From contig NZ_JNIK01000011.1 in NCBI RefSeq assembly GCF_000701365.1, forward strand, positions 372,001 to 436,000: a DNA stretch of 64,000 bases, written 5' to 3'. Position numbers and translations under genes: made by a program. Numbering within the stretch: the first letter of the stretch is position 1; each line of letters starts with the position of its first letter. This document shows positions 40,002-48,233 of the stretch, piece after piece. Below the pieces are notes generated by a model. That model was not told where the DNA came from and searched no databases. It was given only the letters and a program-made list of their open reading frames with translations. This DNA is from Blastococcus sp. URHD0036 (GTDB lineage Bacteria; Actinomycetota; Actinomycetes; Mycobacteriales; Geodermatophilaceae).

Positions 40002-40775
40002 ATGACCAGCGCCGCACCCGCCCCCCGCTCGTCCGGGGGCGACCGACGCGATCCGGCCCAGCGGCTCCGCCTGGTGGCCCTGACCCCGCCACCGGCGCCC
40101 TCGGGGGTGTGGTGGGCACGGATCGCCGACAGCGGCCCGGAGTCGCGGGAGCACGCCCTCGTCGCCGTCGGCTCCGGGCGCTTCGCCGCCGGGACCCCCG
40201 TGGACATGACGGCACTGCAGGCGGGGGGCCGGCGGCCGGCGGGCTGGCTGGTCGAGGTCGGCTACCGGACCGTCGACGGCGCGGTCGTGCGGCTCGTCCC
40301 CTCCGAGGACCTCAGCGACCGCTGCCCGACGCTGTGGTTCGCCGAGCTGCACCACGCCACCAGCCCGATCGCGGCGTCCTCGCTGCTGGCCTTCACCGGT
40401 GGGCCGTTCCGGGCGGGCGCGGTGGTGACCCCGCGCGAGGTGGCCGCGGCCGGCCTGCGGATGGCCGACCGCATCGGCGAGGTCCGCTGGTACAACCGCT
40501 CGGGGATCGTCGACGACGTCCGCGTCGCCCCGGCGCTGCGCCGCCGCGGGATGGGCACCCTGCTGGTCACCGCGGCCGAGGCGCTGGCGGTGCTGCGCGG
40601 CTGGGCACCGCTGCGCAGCGACGGCCGGCTCACCGACGCCGGCGCCGCCTGGCTCGAGGCCGCGCCGCCGGCCTGGCGGCCGCGGCTCGCCGACCGCAGC
40701 GAGGTCCTGCCCGACCCCGACGCGGCCGTCGACGAGCCGGTCGGCGTCACCCGCCTGCTCAAGGACTACGCCTGA
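40002..40775 (+). CDS. GNAT-like hypothetical protein
   Basis: 257 residues, ATG after CGGAGG. The only recognisable element is VAPALRRRGMGTLLVTAAEALAVLRG near residue 180, which resembles the acetyl-CoA-binding R-x-x-G-x-G/A motif of GNAT acetyltransferases. The rest (WLVEVGYRTVDGAVVRLVP, WFAELHHATSPIAA) is not diagnostic. Conserved-looking actinobacterial protein of unknown function. Confidence 0.65.
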   Translation: MTSAAPAPRSSGGDRRDPAQRLRLVALTPPPAPSGVWWARIADSGPESREHALVAVGSGRFAAGTPVDMTALQAGGRRPAGWLVEVGYRTVDGAVVRLVPSEDLSDRCPTLWFAELHHATSPIAASSLLAFTGGPFRAGAVVTPREVAAAGLRMADRIGEVRWYNRSGIVDDVRVAPALRRRGMGTLLVTAAEALAVLRGWAPLRSDGRLTDAGAAWLEAAPPAWRPRLADRSEVLPDPDAAVDEPVGVTRLLKDYA

Positions 40776-40795
40776 TCTCCCGTGGAGCTCAGGCG
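40769..40795. terminator. Hairpin enclosing both convergent stop codons
   Basis: CGCCTGA (40769-40775) pairs with TCAGGCG (40789-40795), and after one mismatch CTCC pairs with GGAG around a CGT loop. The TGA stops of the GNAT-like gene and of the transglutaminase gene are inside the stem. Confidence 0.65.
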
Positions 40796-41676
40796 AGGCG
40801 GGTGACCTCGACGGTGACGGTGTGCCCGTTGCTGCCGGCGCCGGAGAAGATGCCGCGGAACGGGGAGACGTCGCCGTAGTCCCGCCCCCGGCCCAGCGTC
40901 ACGTGGCGGGTGCCGACCTCGACGGAGTTCGTGGGGTCGAACCCGCACCAGCCGCCGTCCCACCACTCCACCCAGGCGTGACTCTCGCCGGTGACGGTCC
41001 GGCCGATCTCGGCGTCCCGCTTCGGGTGCAGGTAGCCGGAGACGTAGCGCGCCGGCAGCCCCAGCGCCCGCAGCAGGCCGACGGTGACGTGCGAGATGTC
41101 CTGGCAGACGCCCTTGCGGTGCCGCCAGGCCTGCATCGCCGTCGTCTTCACGTGGGTGGCGCCCGACAGGTACTCGATGTGCCCGCGCACGAACCGGCAG
41201 ACGGCGTCGGCGGCCTCGTGCGGCGGCAGGTCCCCGGCCACGGCGCGCGCCTCCGCGACCACCTCGTCGTCGACCGCGGTGAGCGGCGTGGAGCTGAGCA
41301 GCTCGCCGTAGGCGTCGCGCACCTCCGGACCGCGCAGGACCGCCCAGTCGACGTGCTCGTGCCCGACCGGGTCGGGGCCGGCCTCGACGATCGACGTGCC
41401 GGTGACCACCAGCTCCTCGTGCGGGGAGTGCAGGTCGAACGCGGTGACCGTGGAGCCCCAGTAGTCGCGGTAGGCGTGCACCGTCGCCGCCGGCTCGATC
41501 TCCACCCGGGAGCGCAGGGTCGTCTGCCGGCCGCTGTTCTCCGGGGTCAGGCGGGCCTCGTTGTAGGAGGAGCGGACCCGGCCGGCGTAGGAGAAGCGGG
41601 TGCGGTGCACGACCTGCAGCCGCCACCGGGACGACGACGGGCGCCCGCCGTGCACCTGCTGCTGCTGGACGCTCAC
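40789..41676 (-). CDS. Transglutaminase-like cysteine protease family protein
   Basis: 295 residues, GTG start overlapping the alpha-E stop (GTGA). The N-terminal bacterial transglutaminase-like domain (VVHRTRFSYAGRVRSSYNEARL) is followed by a catalytic domain with Cys in GVCQDISHV, His in GESHAWVEWW and Asp in GFDPTNS. With the two upstream genes it forms the conserved ATP-grasp/alpha-E/transglutaminase set predicted to make and cleave amide-linked peptides; no member has a settled substrate. No signal peptide, so cytoplasmic. Confidence 0.9.
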   Translation of the reverse strand: MSVQQQQVHGGRPSSSRWRLQVVHRTRFSYAGRVRSSYNEARLTPENSGRQTTLRSRVEIEPAATVHAYRDYWGSTVTAFDLHSPHEELVVTGTSIVEAGPDPVGHEHVDWAVLRGPEVRDAYGELLSSTPLTAVDDEVVAEARAVAGDLPPHEAADAVCRFVRGHIEYLSGATHVKTTAMQAWRHRKGVCQDISHVTVGLLRALGLPARYVSGYLHPKRDAEIGRTVTGESHAWVEWWDGGWCGFDPTNSVEVGTRHVTLGRGRDYGDVSPFRGIFSGAGSNGHTVTVEVTRLA

Positions 41677-42623
41677 GCCACGCCCTCCGGCACCCACACC
41701 TGAGGCGCCTGCTCGGTGAAGAAGTGGTTGCTCACCGCGGCACTGGCCGCCGAGCAGGTGCGCTGCAGCTCCTCCAGCCGCGCGGGCAGCCGGGACAGCA
41801 GCTCCGGGGTGCTCATGTACTCCAGCAGCGTCCGGGCCCGGCCGACGATCCGGTGTGCCTCGCCGGCGACGCCGATCCGGGTGGTGTCCCGGACGGTGCT
41901 GCGTTCCAGCTCGGCCAGGCAGCTCTCTGCCTGGTCCAGTGCGGCGAACACCGACCGCGGGAAGAGCCGGTCCAGCAGCAGGAACTCCGCGGCCCGGCTG
42001 GAGTCGACCACCCCGCGGTAGGTGCGCAGGTAGGGCTCGTAGGCGCCGGTGGAGCGCAGCACGAGCGTCCAGGACGGCGCGGCGTCCCCGGCCAGCACCC
42101 GCGTGGAGATGATCCGGGCGGTCATGTCCACCCGCTCCAGCGACCGCCCGAGCACGAGGAACAGCCAGCTCTCGTCGCGGCTCATCGTGGAGTCGGCCAG
42201 GCCGAACACCATCGCCGAGCGCTCCCGGACGAACCGGAACAGCGCGTGCGGCCCGTACCGCCGGGCCATCGTGCGCTGCTGCGGGAGGGCGTTGTGGGTG
42301 ACGTTGAGCGACTCCCAGATCTCCCCGGAGAGGACCTCGCGGGCGCCGCGGGCGTTCTCCCGGGCCGCCGACAGCGCGCCGACGATCGAGCTCGGGCTGT
42401 CCCGCTCGAAGGCCAGCGTGGCCAGCACCCGCTCGGTGTCGGCCTCGTCCTCCGGGCAGGGCGAGCCCATCAGCGCGAGGAGGTTGGCGCAGGCCCGGCG
42501 CTCGTCGATCCACGGGTCCTCGACCAGCCGCTGGGTGTGCACGTCGAGGATCCGGGCGGTGTCGTCGGCCCGCTCGACGTAGCGGCCGATCCAGAACAGC
42601 GACTCCGCGATCCGGCTCAGCAC
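41673..42623 (-). CDS. Alpha-E domain protein
   Basis: 316 residues from a GTG inside the end of the ATP-grasp gene. Starts VLSRIAESLFWIGRYVERADDTAR, the diagnostic opening of the alpha-E family, an all-helical protein with repeated ER pairs (LGRSLERVDMTARI). Always found with circularly permuted ATP-grasp proteins and probably part of the same enzyme complex. Confidence 0.93.
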   Translation of the reverse strand: MLSRIAESLFWIGRYVERADDTARILDVHTQRLVEDPWIDERRACANLLALMGSPCPEDEADTERVLATLAFERDSPSSIVGALSAARENARGAREVLSGEIWESLNVTHNALPQQRTMARRYGPHALFRFVRERSAMVFGLADSTMSRDESWLFLVLGRSLERVDMTARIISTRVLAGDAAPSWTLVLRSTGAYEPYLRTYRGVVDSSRAAEFLLLDRLFPRSVFAALDQAESCLAELERSTVRDTTRIGVAGEAHRIVGRARTLLEYMSTPELLSRLPARLEELQRTCSAASAAVSNHFFTEQAPQVWVPEGVA

Positions 42624-44239
42624 GGCGTCGTCCCCCCGTCCTCCGGAGCGTTTCGCGCGCGAAACGCTCCTTGTTGCTGCTGCTGGGACTGGCCGACGAC
42701 GGTGTCGTTCAGCGGCCCCGGGTCCTGCGCCGGCGGGTCGTCGGGCAGGTCGGCGGCGGTGAACTCGATGCGGGTCGACTCCGGCACCTCGCGGCTCGCG
42801 GCCGGGCGGGCGCCGCTGAGCACCCAGGTGTCCTTGGAGCCACCACCCTGGCTGGAGTTGACCACCAGCTCGCCCTCCGGCAGCGCGACCCGGGTCAGCC
42901 CGCCGGGCAGCACCCAGACCTTCGAGCCGTCGTTGACCGCGAACGGTCGCAGGTCCACGTGCCGGGGCGCGATCCGGCCGCCGATCAGCGTGGGGCACGT
43001 CGACAGACCGATCGGCTTCTGCGCGATCCAGTCCCGCGGGCGGGCCCGGACCTTCACCGCGAGGTCGGCCAGCGTCTTCTCGTCCGCGCGCGGGCCGATG
43101 ACGATCCCCTTGCCGCCCGAGCCGTCGACCGGCTTGAGCACGAGCTGGTCGAGCGAGGAGAGCACCCACTCGGTGGTCTCGCGGTCGTCGAGCCGGTAGG
43201 TCTCGGCGTTGGCCAGCACCGGCTCCTCGCCCAGGTAGTAGCGCACCAGGTCGGGCACCCAGGTGAAGAGCAGCTTGTCGTCGGCGACGCCGTTGCCGAC
43301 CGCGTTGGCGATCGTCACCCGGCCGGCGCGGGCGGCGTTGAGCAGGCCGGCGCAACCGATGACCGAGTCGGGCCGGAAGTGCACCGGGTCGAGGAACTCG
43401 TCGTCGATCCGCCGGTAGACGACGTCGACGCGGCGCTGGCCGTCCGTCGTCCGCATGCTGACCTGGTTGCCGGCGCAGACGAGGTCGCGGCCCTCCACGA
43501 GCTCGACGCCCATCTGGCGGGCCAGGAGGGCGTGCTCGAAGTAGGCGGAGTTGTAGACGCCGGGGGTGAGGACGACGACCGTCGGGTCGGCGACGTTGGC
43601 CGGCGCGGAGGCCTTGAGCGCGGCAAGCAGTCGCGTCGGGTAGTCGTCGACCGGCTGGATGCGGTGGTCGGCGAACAGCTCGGGCAGCACCTGGCTCATC
43701 GCCGCCCGGTTGGTGATGACGTAGCTGACCCCCGACGGCGAGCGCAGGTTGTCCTCGAGGACGCGGAAGTCGCCGGCCTCGTCGCGGACCAGGTCGATGC
43801 CGGAGACGTGCACCCGGACGCCGTTGGGCGGCACCAGCCCGTGCGCCTGGCGGTGGAAGTGCGCGCTCGTGGTGACGACGCTGCGCGGCACGACCCGGTC
43901 GGCGAAGACCTCCCCGGCGCCGTAGACGTCGGCCAGGAACGCCTCGAGCGCGAGCACCCGCTGGGCCACCCCGCGCTCGATGACGTCCCACTCCTCCGCC
44001 CCGATGACCCGCGGCACGATGTCGAGCGGGAAGGGCTGCTCCTCGCCGGCGTGGGCGAAGGTGACCCCGGCGTCGCGGTAGGTCTGGGAGAGCAGGTCGG
44101 CCCGGGCGGAGAGCTCCTCCCCCGCCATCGGCTGCAGCGAGGTGAAGAGCCCGGCGTAGGCCGACCGCGGCTGGCCGGGACTGCCGAACATCTCGTCCCA
44201 CTGCTGCCCGAGGGGGTAGCCGTCGAACAGGTCCGCCAT
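42617..44239 (-). CDS. Circularly permuted ATP-grasp protein
   Basis: 540 residues. Recognisable by DEMFGSPGQPRSAY, DIVPRVIGAEEW, RVLEDNLRSPSGVSYVITNR, LVLKPVDGSGGKGIVIG and HVDLRPFAVNDG (COG2308-type circularly permuted ATP-grasp plus DUF404/407 regions). Predicted peptide-forming amidoligase. The ATG at 44239 has TAGCTT 7 nt upstream (leaderless). The last 26 codons are unusual: five Gln, then GAFRARNAPEDGG, of which GAFRARNAP is encoded by a 26-bp perfect palindrome. First gene of the operon; its end overlaps the alpha-E start by 7 nt. Confidence 0.93.
   Translation of the reverse strand: MADLFDGYPLGQQWDEMFGSPGQPRSAYAGLFTSLQPMAGEELSARADLLSQTYRDAGVTFAHAGEEQPFPLDIVPRVIGAEEWDVIERGVAQRVLALEAFLADVYGAGEVFADRVVPRSVVTTSAHFHRQAHGLVPPNGVRVHVSGIDLVRDEAGDFRVLEDNLRSPSGVSYVITNRAAMSQVLPELFADHRIQPVDDYPTRLLAALKASAPANVADPTVVVLTPGVYNSAYFEHALLARQMGVELVEGRDLVCAGNQVSMRTTDGQRRVDVVYRRIDDEFLDPVHFRPDSVIGCAGLLNAARAGRVTIANAVGNGVADDKLLFTWVPDLVRYYLGEEPVLANAETYRLDDRETTEWVLSSLDQLVLKPVDGSGGKGIVIGPRADEKTLADLAVKVRARPRDWIAQKPIGLSTCPTLIGGRIAPRHVDLRPFAVNDGSKVWVLPGGLTRVALPEGELVVNSSQGGGSKDTWVLSGARPAASREVPESTRIEFTAADLPDDPPAQDPGPLNDTVVGQSQQQQQGAFRARNAPEDGGTTPC
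42645..42670. repeat. 26-bp perfect palindrome inside the ATP-grasp gene
   Basis: GGAGCGTTTCGCG joined directly to its complement. It lies in the coding region just before the stop and encodes GAFRARNAP. A related copy, sharing TTCGCGCGCGAA and the GGAGC outer part, is at 46131-46155. Confidence 0.85.
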
Positions 44240-44246
44240 TCCCGGG

Positions 44247-44252
44247 AAGCTA
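44247..44252 (-). promoter_or_regulatory. ATP-grasp operon -10 box (leaderless)
   Basis: Minus-strand TAGCTT (44252 to 44247) ends 7 nt before the ATG at 44239. Confidence 0.5.
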
Positions 44253-44310
44253 GTTCCGGACTGTGTCCCGCGCGTTTCGGCCAGACGTCGTCCGGCGGGC
44301 ACCGCCGTGC

Positions 44311-45075
44311 TCACCGCGCCGTCGCCAGCCCCAGCCAGGGGACGAGCGCCCCGTCCGCCAGCAGCCGGCCGACCCGGCCGGACTGCTCCTGCGCCAGCGC
44401 CCACCGCTCGTCGTGCCCGTGCCGCCGTTCGATCTCCGCGTCGACCGCGTCGGCCCGTTCGGTCCACTCCGCCGGACTGTCGGAGAGATCGGCCTGGCCG
44501 GTGGCGTCCAGCGCGAAACCCGCAGCGGCCAGCAGGCCGGGCAGCTCCTCGACCGTGGGGAACGTGTTGCCGTCGGGCTGCGGCCCGGTGAGCTCGCGGA
44601 CGGCGGCGAAGACCAGCAGCCCCACCCGGCCGCCCGGCGTCAGCACCCGGCGCAGCTCGGCCAGGGCCGCCGGCTTGTCCGGGATCGTGCACAGCACCCC
44701 GAGGCACCACGCGGCGTCGAAGGACGCGTCGGCGAACGGCAGCTGCTGGGCGGTGGCCACCACCGCGGGCAGGCCGAACAGGTGGGAGGCCGCCCGCACG
44801 GCGCCGACCATCGGCTCGGCGCAGACCGGCCGCACGCCCCGCTCGGCGGCGAGCCAGCCGGCCGGGCCGCCGACCCCGGCGCCGTCGTCGAGCACCCTGC
44901 TGCCGGTGGAGAGGTCCATCCCGTCGGCGAGCCACCGCAGCGCGCTCTCGCTGCCGCTGCCCCGGCAGCCCGCGGGGACGGCGTGCTCCGGACCCAGCGC
45001 GCGGACGGCCTGCTCCGTCCAGCTCGCGACGGTGTCGAACTCGACCTCCATCGCCTCGTCGGCCAGCTCAGCCAC
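44311..45075 (-). CDS. SAM-dependent methyltransferase
   Basis: 254 residues, GTG start overlapping the upstream gene by 8 nt. Class I methyltransferase: motif I VLDDGAGVGGPAGWLA, then AQQLPFADASFDAAWCLGVL and LRRVLTPGGRVGLLVF (Methyltransf_11 type). Substrate unknown. Coupling to the folate-dependent gene upstream suggests a C1 role but could be fortuitous. Confidence 0.85.
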   Translation of the reverse strand: MAELADEAMEVEFDTVASWTEQAVRALGPEHAVPAGCRGSGSESALRWLADGMDLSTGSRVLDDGAGVGGPAGWLAAERGVRPVCAEPMVGAVRAASHLFGLPAVVATAQQLPFADASFDAAWCLGVLCTIPDKPAALAELRRVLTPGGRVGLLVFAAVRELTGPQPDGNTFPTVEELPGLLAAAGFALDATGQADLSDSPAEWTERADAVDAEIERRHGHDERWALAQEQSGRVGRLLADGALVPWLGLATAR

Positions 45076-46114
45076 CGTGCTCCTCCCTGATCCGTGCGGC
45101 CACCTCGGCCTTGACCCGTGCGCCCTCGTCCTCGCCGTCGGCCGAGGCCAGACCGGAGAGGTTCACCCCTGCCACGCCCTCGATCGCCAGCAGCGCCCGG
45201 GCCTCGGCCACCGCCGTCGCGATGCCGGCCTCGCGCGGGTCCGGCGCGGCCAGCACCTCCTCGATAGCGTCGTCGTCCACCTGCAGGCCGGGGAACCGCT
45301 GCAGCACGCGGGCCGACCGCTCGTCGGTGTAGACGGCGACCGCGGCGACGAACGGGATCGTGGCGCCGGCTGCCCGGGCCGCGGCGACGAACCGGGCGAC
45401 CTCGGCCGGCGTCCGGACGTGGTTGAGCACGCACAGCTGCGCGCCGGCCAGCTGCTTCTGCGCGACCCGGGCCGGCCGCAGGTCCACCGGCGGCGCCGCG
45501 GGCGACTCGGGGACGGCGACGTTCAGCCCGGCCGCGGTGGCCAGCGCCACCAGCCGGGGCCCGTCGAGGTCGAAGACCTGGGTCGCACCGGGGCGGACGC
45601 CGGGGCCGCGGGCGTCACCGGTGACGCACAGGACGCCGTCCACCCCCAGCGCGGCGAGCCCCGCCACCTCCTGCTCCAGCACCACGCGGTTGCGGTCGCG
45701 GCAGGCCAGCGTCGTCCAGAGCCGGCCACCGGCGGCGTGTACCTCCGCGGCGACCACCGCCGGCGGGAAGTCCGGCCGGTTGGCGTGCTCACCGACCAGC
45801 AGCCCGTCCGAGACGGGGCCCACGACCTCGACCACGCGGCGCAGGGACGCCGGGTCGTAGGGGACGACGGAGAGGTCGGTCAGGATCACCGGACGGGTCC
45901 GCGCGGCCTCCAGGAGGCTGCCCGGCCGCGGTTCGGGTGCCGGCGCGGGCTCGGCCGGCCAGGTCACCAGCGGCTGACCGACGAAGACGCACCGGTGCTC
46001 GGCCACCTCGCACCGCTCGTCGGCCCGGACGCCACCGCAGGGGCCGAAGACCATCCGCTTGGGACAGCCCTCCCGGGCGGGCAGATCGGCGAGGAGGCTG
46101 GACGGCACGGTCAC
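45068..46114 (-). CDS. MetV-MetF type fusion: methylenetetrahydrofolate reductase-like protein
   Basis: 348 residues from a GTG. Residues about 14-45 hold GCPKRMVFGPCGG...RCEV...RCVF with Cys17, 26, 35 and 42, the signature of the MetV/'MTHFR C-terminal' cysteine domain of acetogen-type enzymes. The remainder resembles a MetF-like TIM barrel (ACRDRNRVVLEQEVAGLAALGVDGVLCVTGD, KQLAGAQLCVLNHVRTP, PFVAAVAVY), which in MTHFR reduces methylene-THF. So the cysteine domain sits in front of the barrel. Electron donor not deducible. Overlaps the methyltransferase gene. Confidence 0.75.
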   Translation of the reverse strand: MTVPSSLLADLPAREGCPKRMVFGPCGGVRADERCEVAEHRCVFVGQPLVTWPAEPAPAPEPRPGSLLEAARTRPVILTDLSVVPYDPASLRRVVEVVGPVSDGLLVGEHANRPDFPPAVVAAEVHAAGGRLWTTLACRDRNRVVLEQEVAGLAALGVDGVLCVTGDARGPGVRPGATQVFDLDGPRLVALATAAGLNVAVPESPAAPPVDLRPARVAQKQLAGAQLCVLNHVRTPAEVARFVAAARAAGATIPFVAAVAVYTDERSARVLQRFPGLQVDDDAIEEVLAAPDPREAGIATAVAEARALLAIEGVAGVNLSGLASADGEDEGARVKAEVAARIREEHGG

Positions 46115-46130
46115 ACCCTGACCGACCGCG

Positions 46131-46155
46131 GGACCTTTCGCGCGCGAAGTGCTCC
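46131..46155. repeat. Second copy of the TTCGCGCGCGAA palindromic element
   Basis: Imperfect palindrome with core TTCGCGCGCGAA (46137-46148) and outer GGA/GCTCC. On the minus strand it reads GGAGCACTTCGCGCGCG at its start, close to the element at 42645. Located between divergent genes. Confidence 0.7.
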
Positions 46156-46183
46156 TCGGGAACAGATCGAGGGCGATCCGCGC

Positions 46184-46217
46184 TAGGGTGGCCGCAAGGT
46201 AGTTGAGCTCTCAACTC
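46184..46217 (+). promoter_or_regulatory. Pirin operon promoter with MarR-type operator
   Basis: -10 TAGGGT at 46184-46189. The inverted repeat AGTTGAG-CT-CTCAACT at 46202-46217 lies just past the expected transcription start. TTGAG/CTCAA palindromes of this size are typical of MarR-family operators; bound repressor would block clearance. No marR gene is nearby. Confidence 0.65.
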
Positions 46218-46230
46218 AGAGGAGACCGAG

Positions 46231-47232
46231 ATGCCCGCCATCACCGTCGAGGACACCACCGTCCTCCCGCGCGTGCCCGTTCCCGCCCCCGGGACGGTGC
46301 GCCGCCGGGTCCGCTCGGTCACCACCGCGCCGTCCGGCTTCGAGGGCGAGGGCTTTCCCGTCCGCCGCGCCTTCGCCGGCGTCGACCTGAAGGACCTCGA
46401 CCCGTTCATCCACATGGACCAGATGGGCGAGGTCGAGTACGCCCCGGGTGAGCCCAAGGGCACCTCGTGGCACCCGCACCGCGGCTTCGAGACCGTCACC
46501 TACATCATCGACGGCACCTTCGAGCACGCCGACTCCCACGGCGGCGGCGGGCTGATCACCAACGGCGACACCCAGTGGATGACCGCCGGCAAGGGGCTGC
46601 TGCACATCGAGAAGCCCCCGGAGGCGCTGGTCCTCAGCGGCGGCCTGTTCCACGGTCTGCAGCTGTGGGTGAACCTGCCCCGGGCGCAGAAGTGGGCGGA
46701 GCCGCGCTACCAGGACCTCCGCGCGAACCAGTCCGTCCTGCTGGCCAGCCCCGACGCCGGCGCCTTCCTCCGCGTCATCGCCGGTGACGTGGCCGGCCAC
46801 ACCGGCCCTGGGTCGACCTACTCGCCGATGGCCATGGTGCACGCGACCATCGCGCCCGGGGCCACCCTCGACCTGCCGTGGCGGCCGGACTTCAACGCGC
46901 TGGTCTACGTGCTCTCGGGCGCGGGGACGGTCGGCATCGACGGCGCACCGATCCGCACGGGACAGCTCGCCGTCCTCGGCCCCGGTGACACCGTCACCGT
47001 CAGCGGCGCCAACCAGCAGGAGTCCCGGACCCCGGCCCTGGACGTCGTCGTCCTCGGCGGCCTGCCGATCCGCGAGCCGATCGCCATGTACGGCCCGTTC
47101 GTGATGAACACCCGGCAGGAGGTCATGGACGCGTTCACCGACTTCCAGGCCGGCCGGCTCGGCACGATCCCGGCCCAGCATGTTCCGCACGGCGACGTCC
47201 GGGGTGAGACTGGCCAGACGCCGGAAGCATGA
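46231..47232 (+). CDS. Pirin family protein
   Basis: 333 residues, ATG after AGAGGAG. Bicupin pirin with metal-binding WHPHRGFETV (two His) and LLHIE (His, Glu) in the N-terminal cupin; the C-terminal cupin keeps the fold (ALVYVLSGAGTV). Pirins can act as quercetin 2,3-dioxygenases or redox-sensitive regulators; which applies is unknown. A MarR-type operator precedes it and a second pirin follows. Confidence 0.93.
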   Translation: MPAITVEDTTVLPRVPVPAPGTVRRRVRSVTTAPSGFEGEGFPVRRAFAGVDLKDLDPFIHMDQMGEVEYAPGEPKGTSWHPHRGFETVTYIIDGTFEHADSHGGGGLITNGDTQWMTAGKGLLHIEKPPEALVLSGGLFHGLQLWVNLPRAQKWAEPRYQDLRANQSVLLASPDAGAFLRVIAGDVAGHTGPGSTYSPMAMVHATIAPGATLDLPWRPDFNALVYVLSGAGTVGIDGAPIRTGQLAVLGPGDTVTVSGANQQESRTPALDVVVLGGLPIREPIAMYGPFVMNTRQEVMDAFTDFQAGRLGTIPAQHVPHGDVRGETGQTPEA

Positions 47233-47260
47233 CGGCACTCTTCCCTCGACAGGCAGCCCC

Positions 47261-48229
47261 ATGAGCGACCTCGACGCCCGTCCCGCCGCCCGTGTCCTCG
47301 GGGGGACGGCGGAGACGCCCGCCCGGCCCGTGCTGGACCTCCTGCCCGGCAAGGAGGTCCAGCTCGGCCGGAGCACGCGGGTGCGGCGCCTGCTGCCCAC
47401 GCTGGGCCGACGGCTCGTCGGGGCGTGGGCGTTCGTCGACCACTACGGCCCCGACGACATCGCCACCGGCCGCGGCATGCAGGTCGCCCCGCACCCGCAC
47501 ACCGGGCTGCAGACGGTCTCCTGGCTGCTCCAGGGCCGGGTGCACCACCGCGACTCCCTGGGCAGCGACGTCGAGTTCGGGCCCGGCGAGCTGGCGCTCA
47601 TGACCGCGGGGCACGGCATCTCCCACTCCGAGCAGTCACCCGTGTCGCACCCGCGGTACCTGCACGGCGCCCAGCTGTGGGTGGCACTCCCCGACTCGGC
47701 CCGCGAGGTCGCGCCGGCCTTCGAGCACCACGCCGTGCTCCCCGGCTTCACCTCCGACGGGCTCACGGCCACGGTGCTCATGGGCTCCCTCGGCGGAGCG
47801 ACCTCCCCCGGCACGGCCTACACGCCACTGCTCGGTGTCGACCTCGACCTGGCCGCCGGCGCGGACGTCGAGCTGGCCCTCGAGCCGGACTTCGAGCACG
47901 CGCTGCTGGGCGCCTCCGGCGGCGCGGACGTCGAGGGCGCGCCGCTCGGGCACGGCCAGCTGCTCTACCTCGGCACCGGCCGGCGCACCGTCCGGATCCG
48001 CACGGAAACCCCGGCCAAGCTCCTCCTGCTCGGTGGCGAGCCGTTCGAGGAGCAACTGGTCATGTGGTGGAACTTCGTCGGCCGGTCGGGCGAGGAGATC
48101 GCCACGTACGCCGAGCAGTGGGACGCCGAGCACGAGCGGTTCGGCACCGTCGTCGGCTACGACGGCGACCGGCTGCCCGCGCCCGCGCTGCCTCCTGTCG
48201 CGTTGAAGCCCCGCGGCCGGGAAAGGTGA
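47261..48229 (+). CDS. Pirin family protein, second copy
   Basis: 322 residues from the ATG at 47261. Retains metal ligands in PHPHTGLQTV and ISHSEQSP. Clearly a different subgroup from the neighbour (FVDHYGPDDIATGRGMQVAPHP; C-terminal PFEEQLVMWWNFVGRSGEE, the YhhW-like ending). Same operon, 28 nt after the first pirin and 4 nt before the PPOX gene. Confidence 0.93.
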   Translation: MSDLDARPAARVLGGTAETPARPVLDLLPGKEVQLGRSTRVRRLLPTLGRRLVGAWAFVDHYGPDDIATGRGMQVAPHPHTGLQTVSWLLQGRVHHRDSLGSDVEFGPGELALMTAGHGISHSEQSPVSHPRYLHGAQLWVALPDSAREVAPAFEHHAVLPGFTSDGLTATVLMGSLGGATSPGTAYTPLLGVDLDLAAGADVELALEPDFEHALLGASGGADVEGAPLGHGQLLYLGTGRRTVRIRTETPAKLLLLGGEPFEEQLVMWWNFVGRSGEEIATYAEQWDAEHERFGTVVGYDGDRLPAPALPPVALKPRGRER

Positions 48230-48233
48230 GGCC

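Noticed and set aside
42671-46186. A very long plus-strand open frame (about 1170 codons)
   Set aside because: It is antisense to the ATP-grasp, methyltransferase and MTHFR-like genes, has no recognisable domain, and arises from high GC third positions that remove stop codons.
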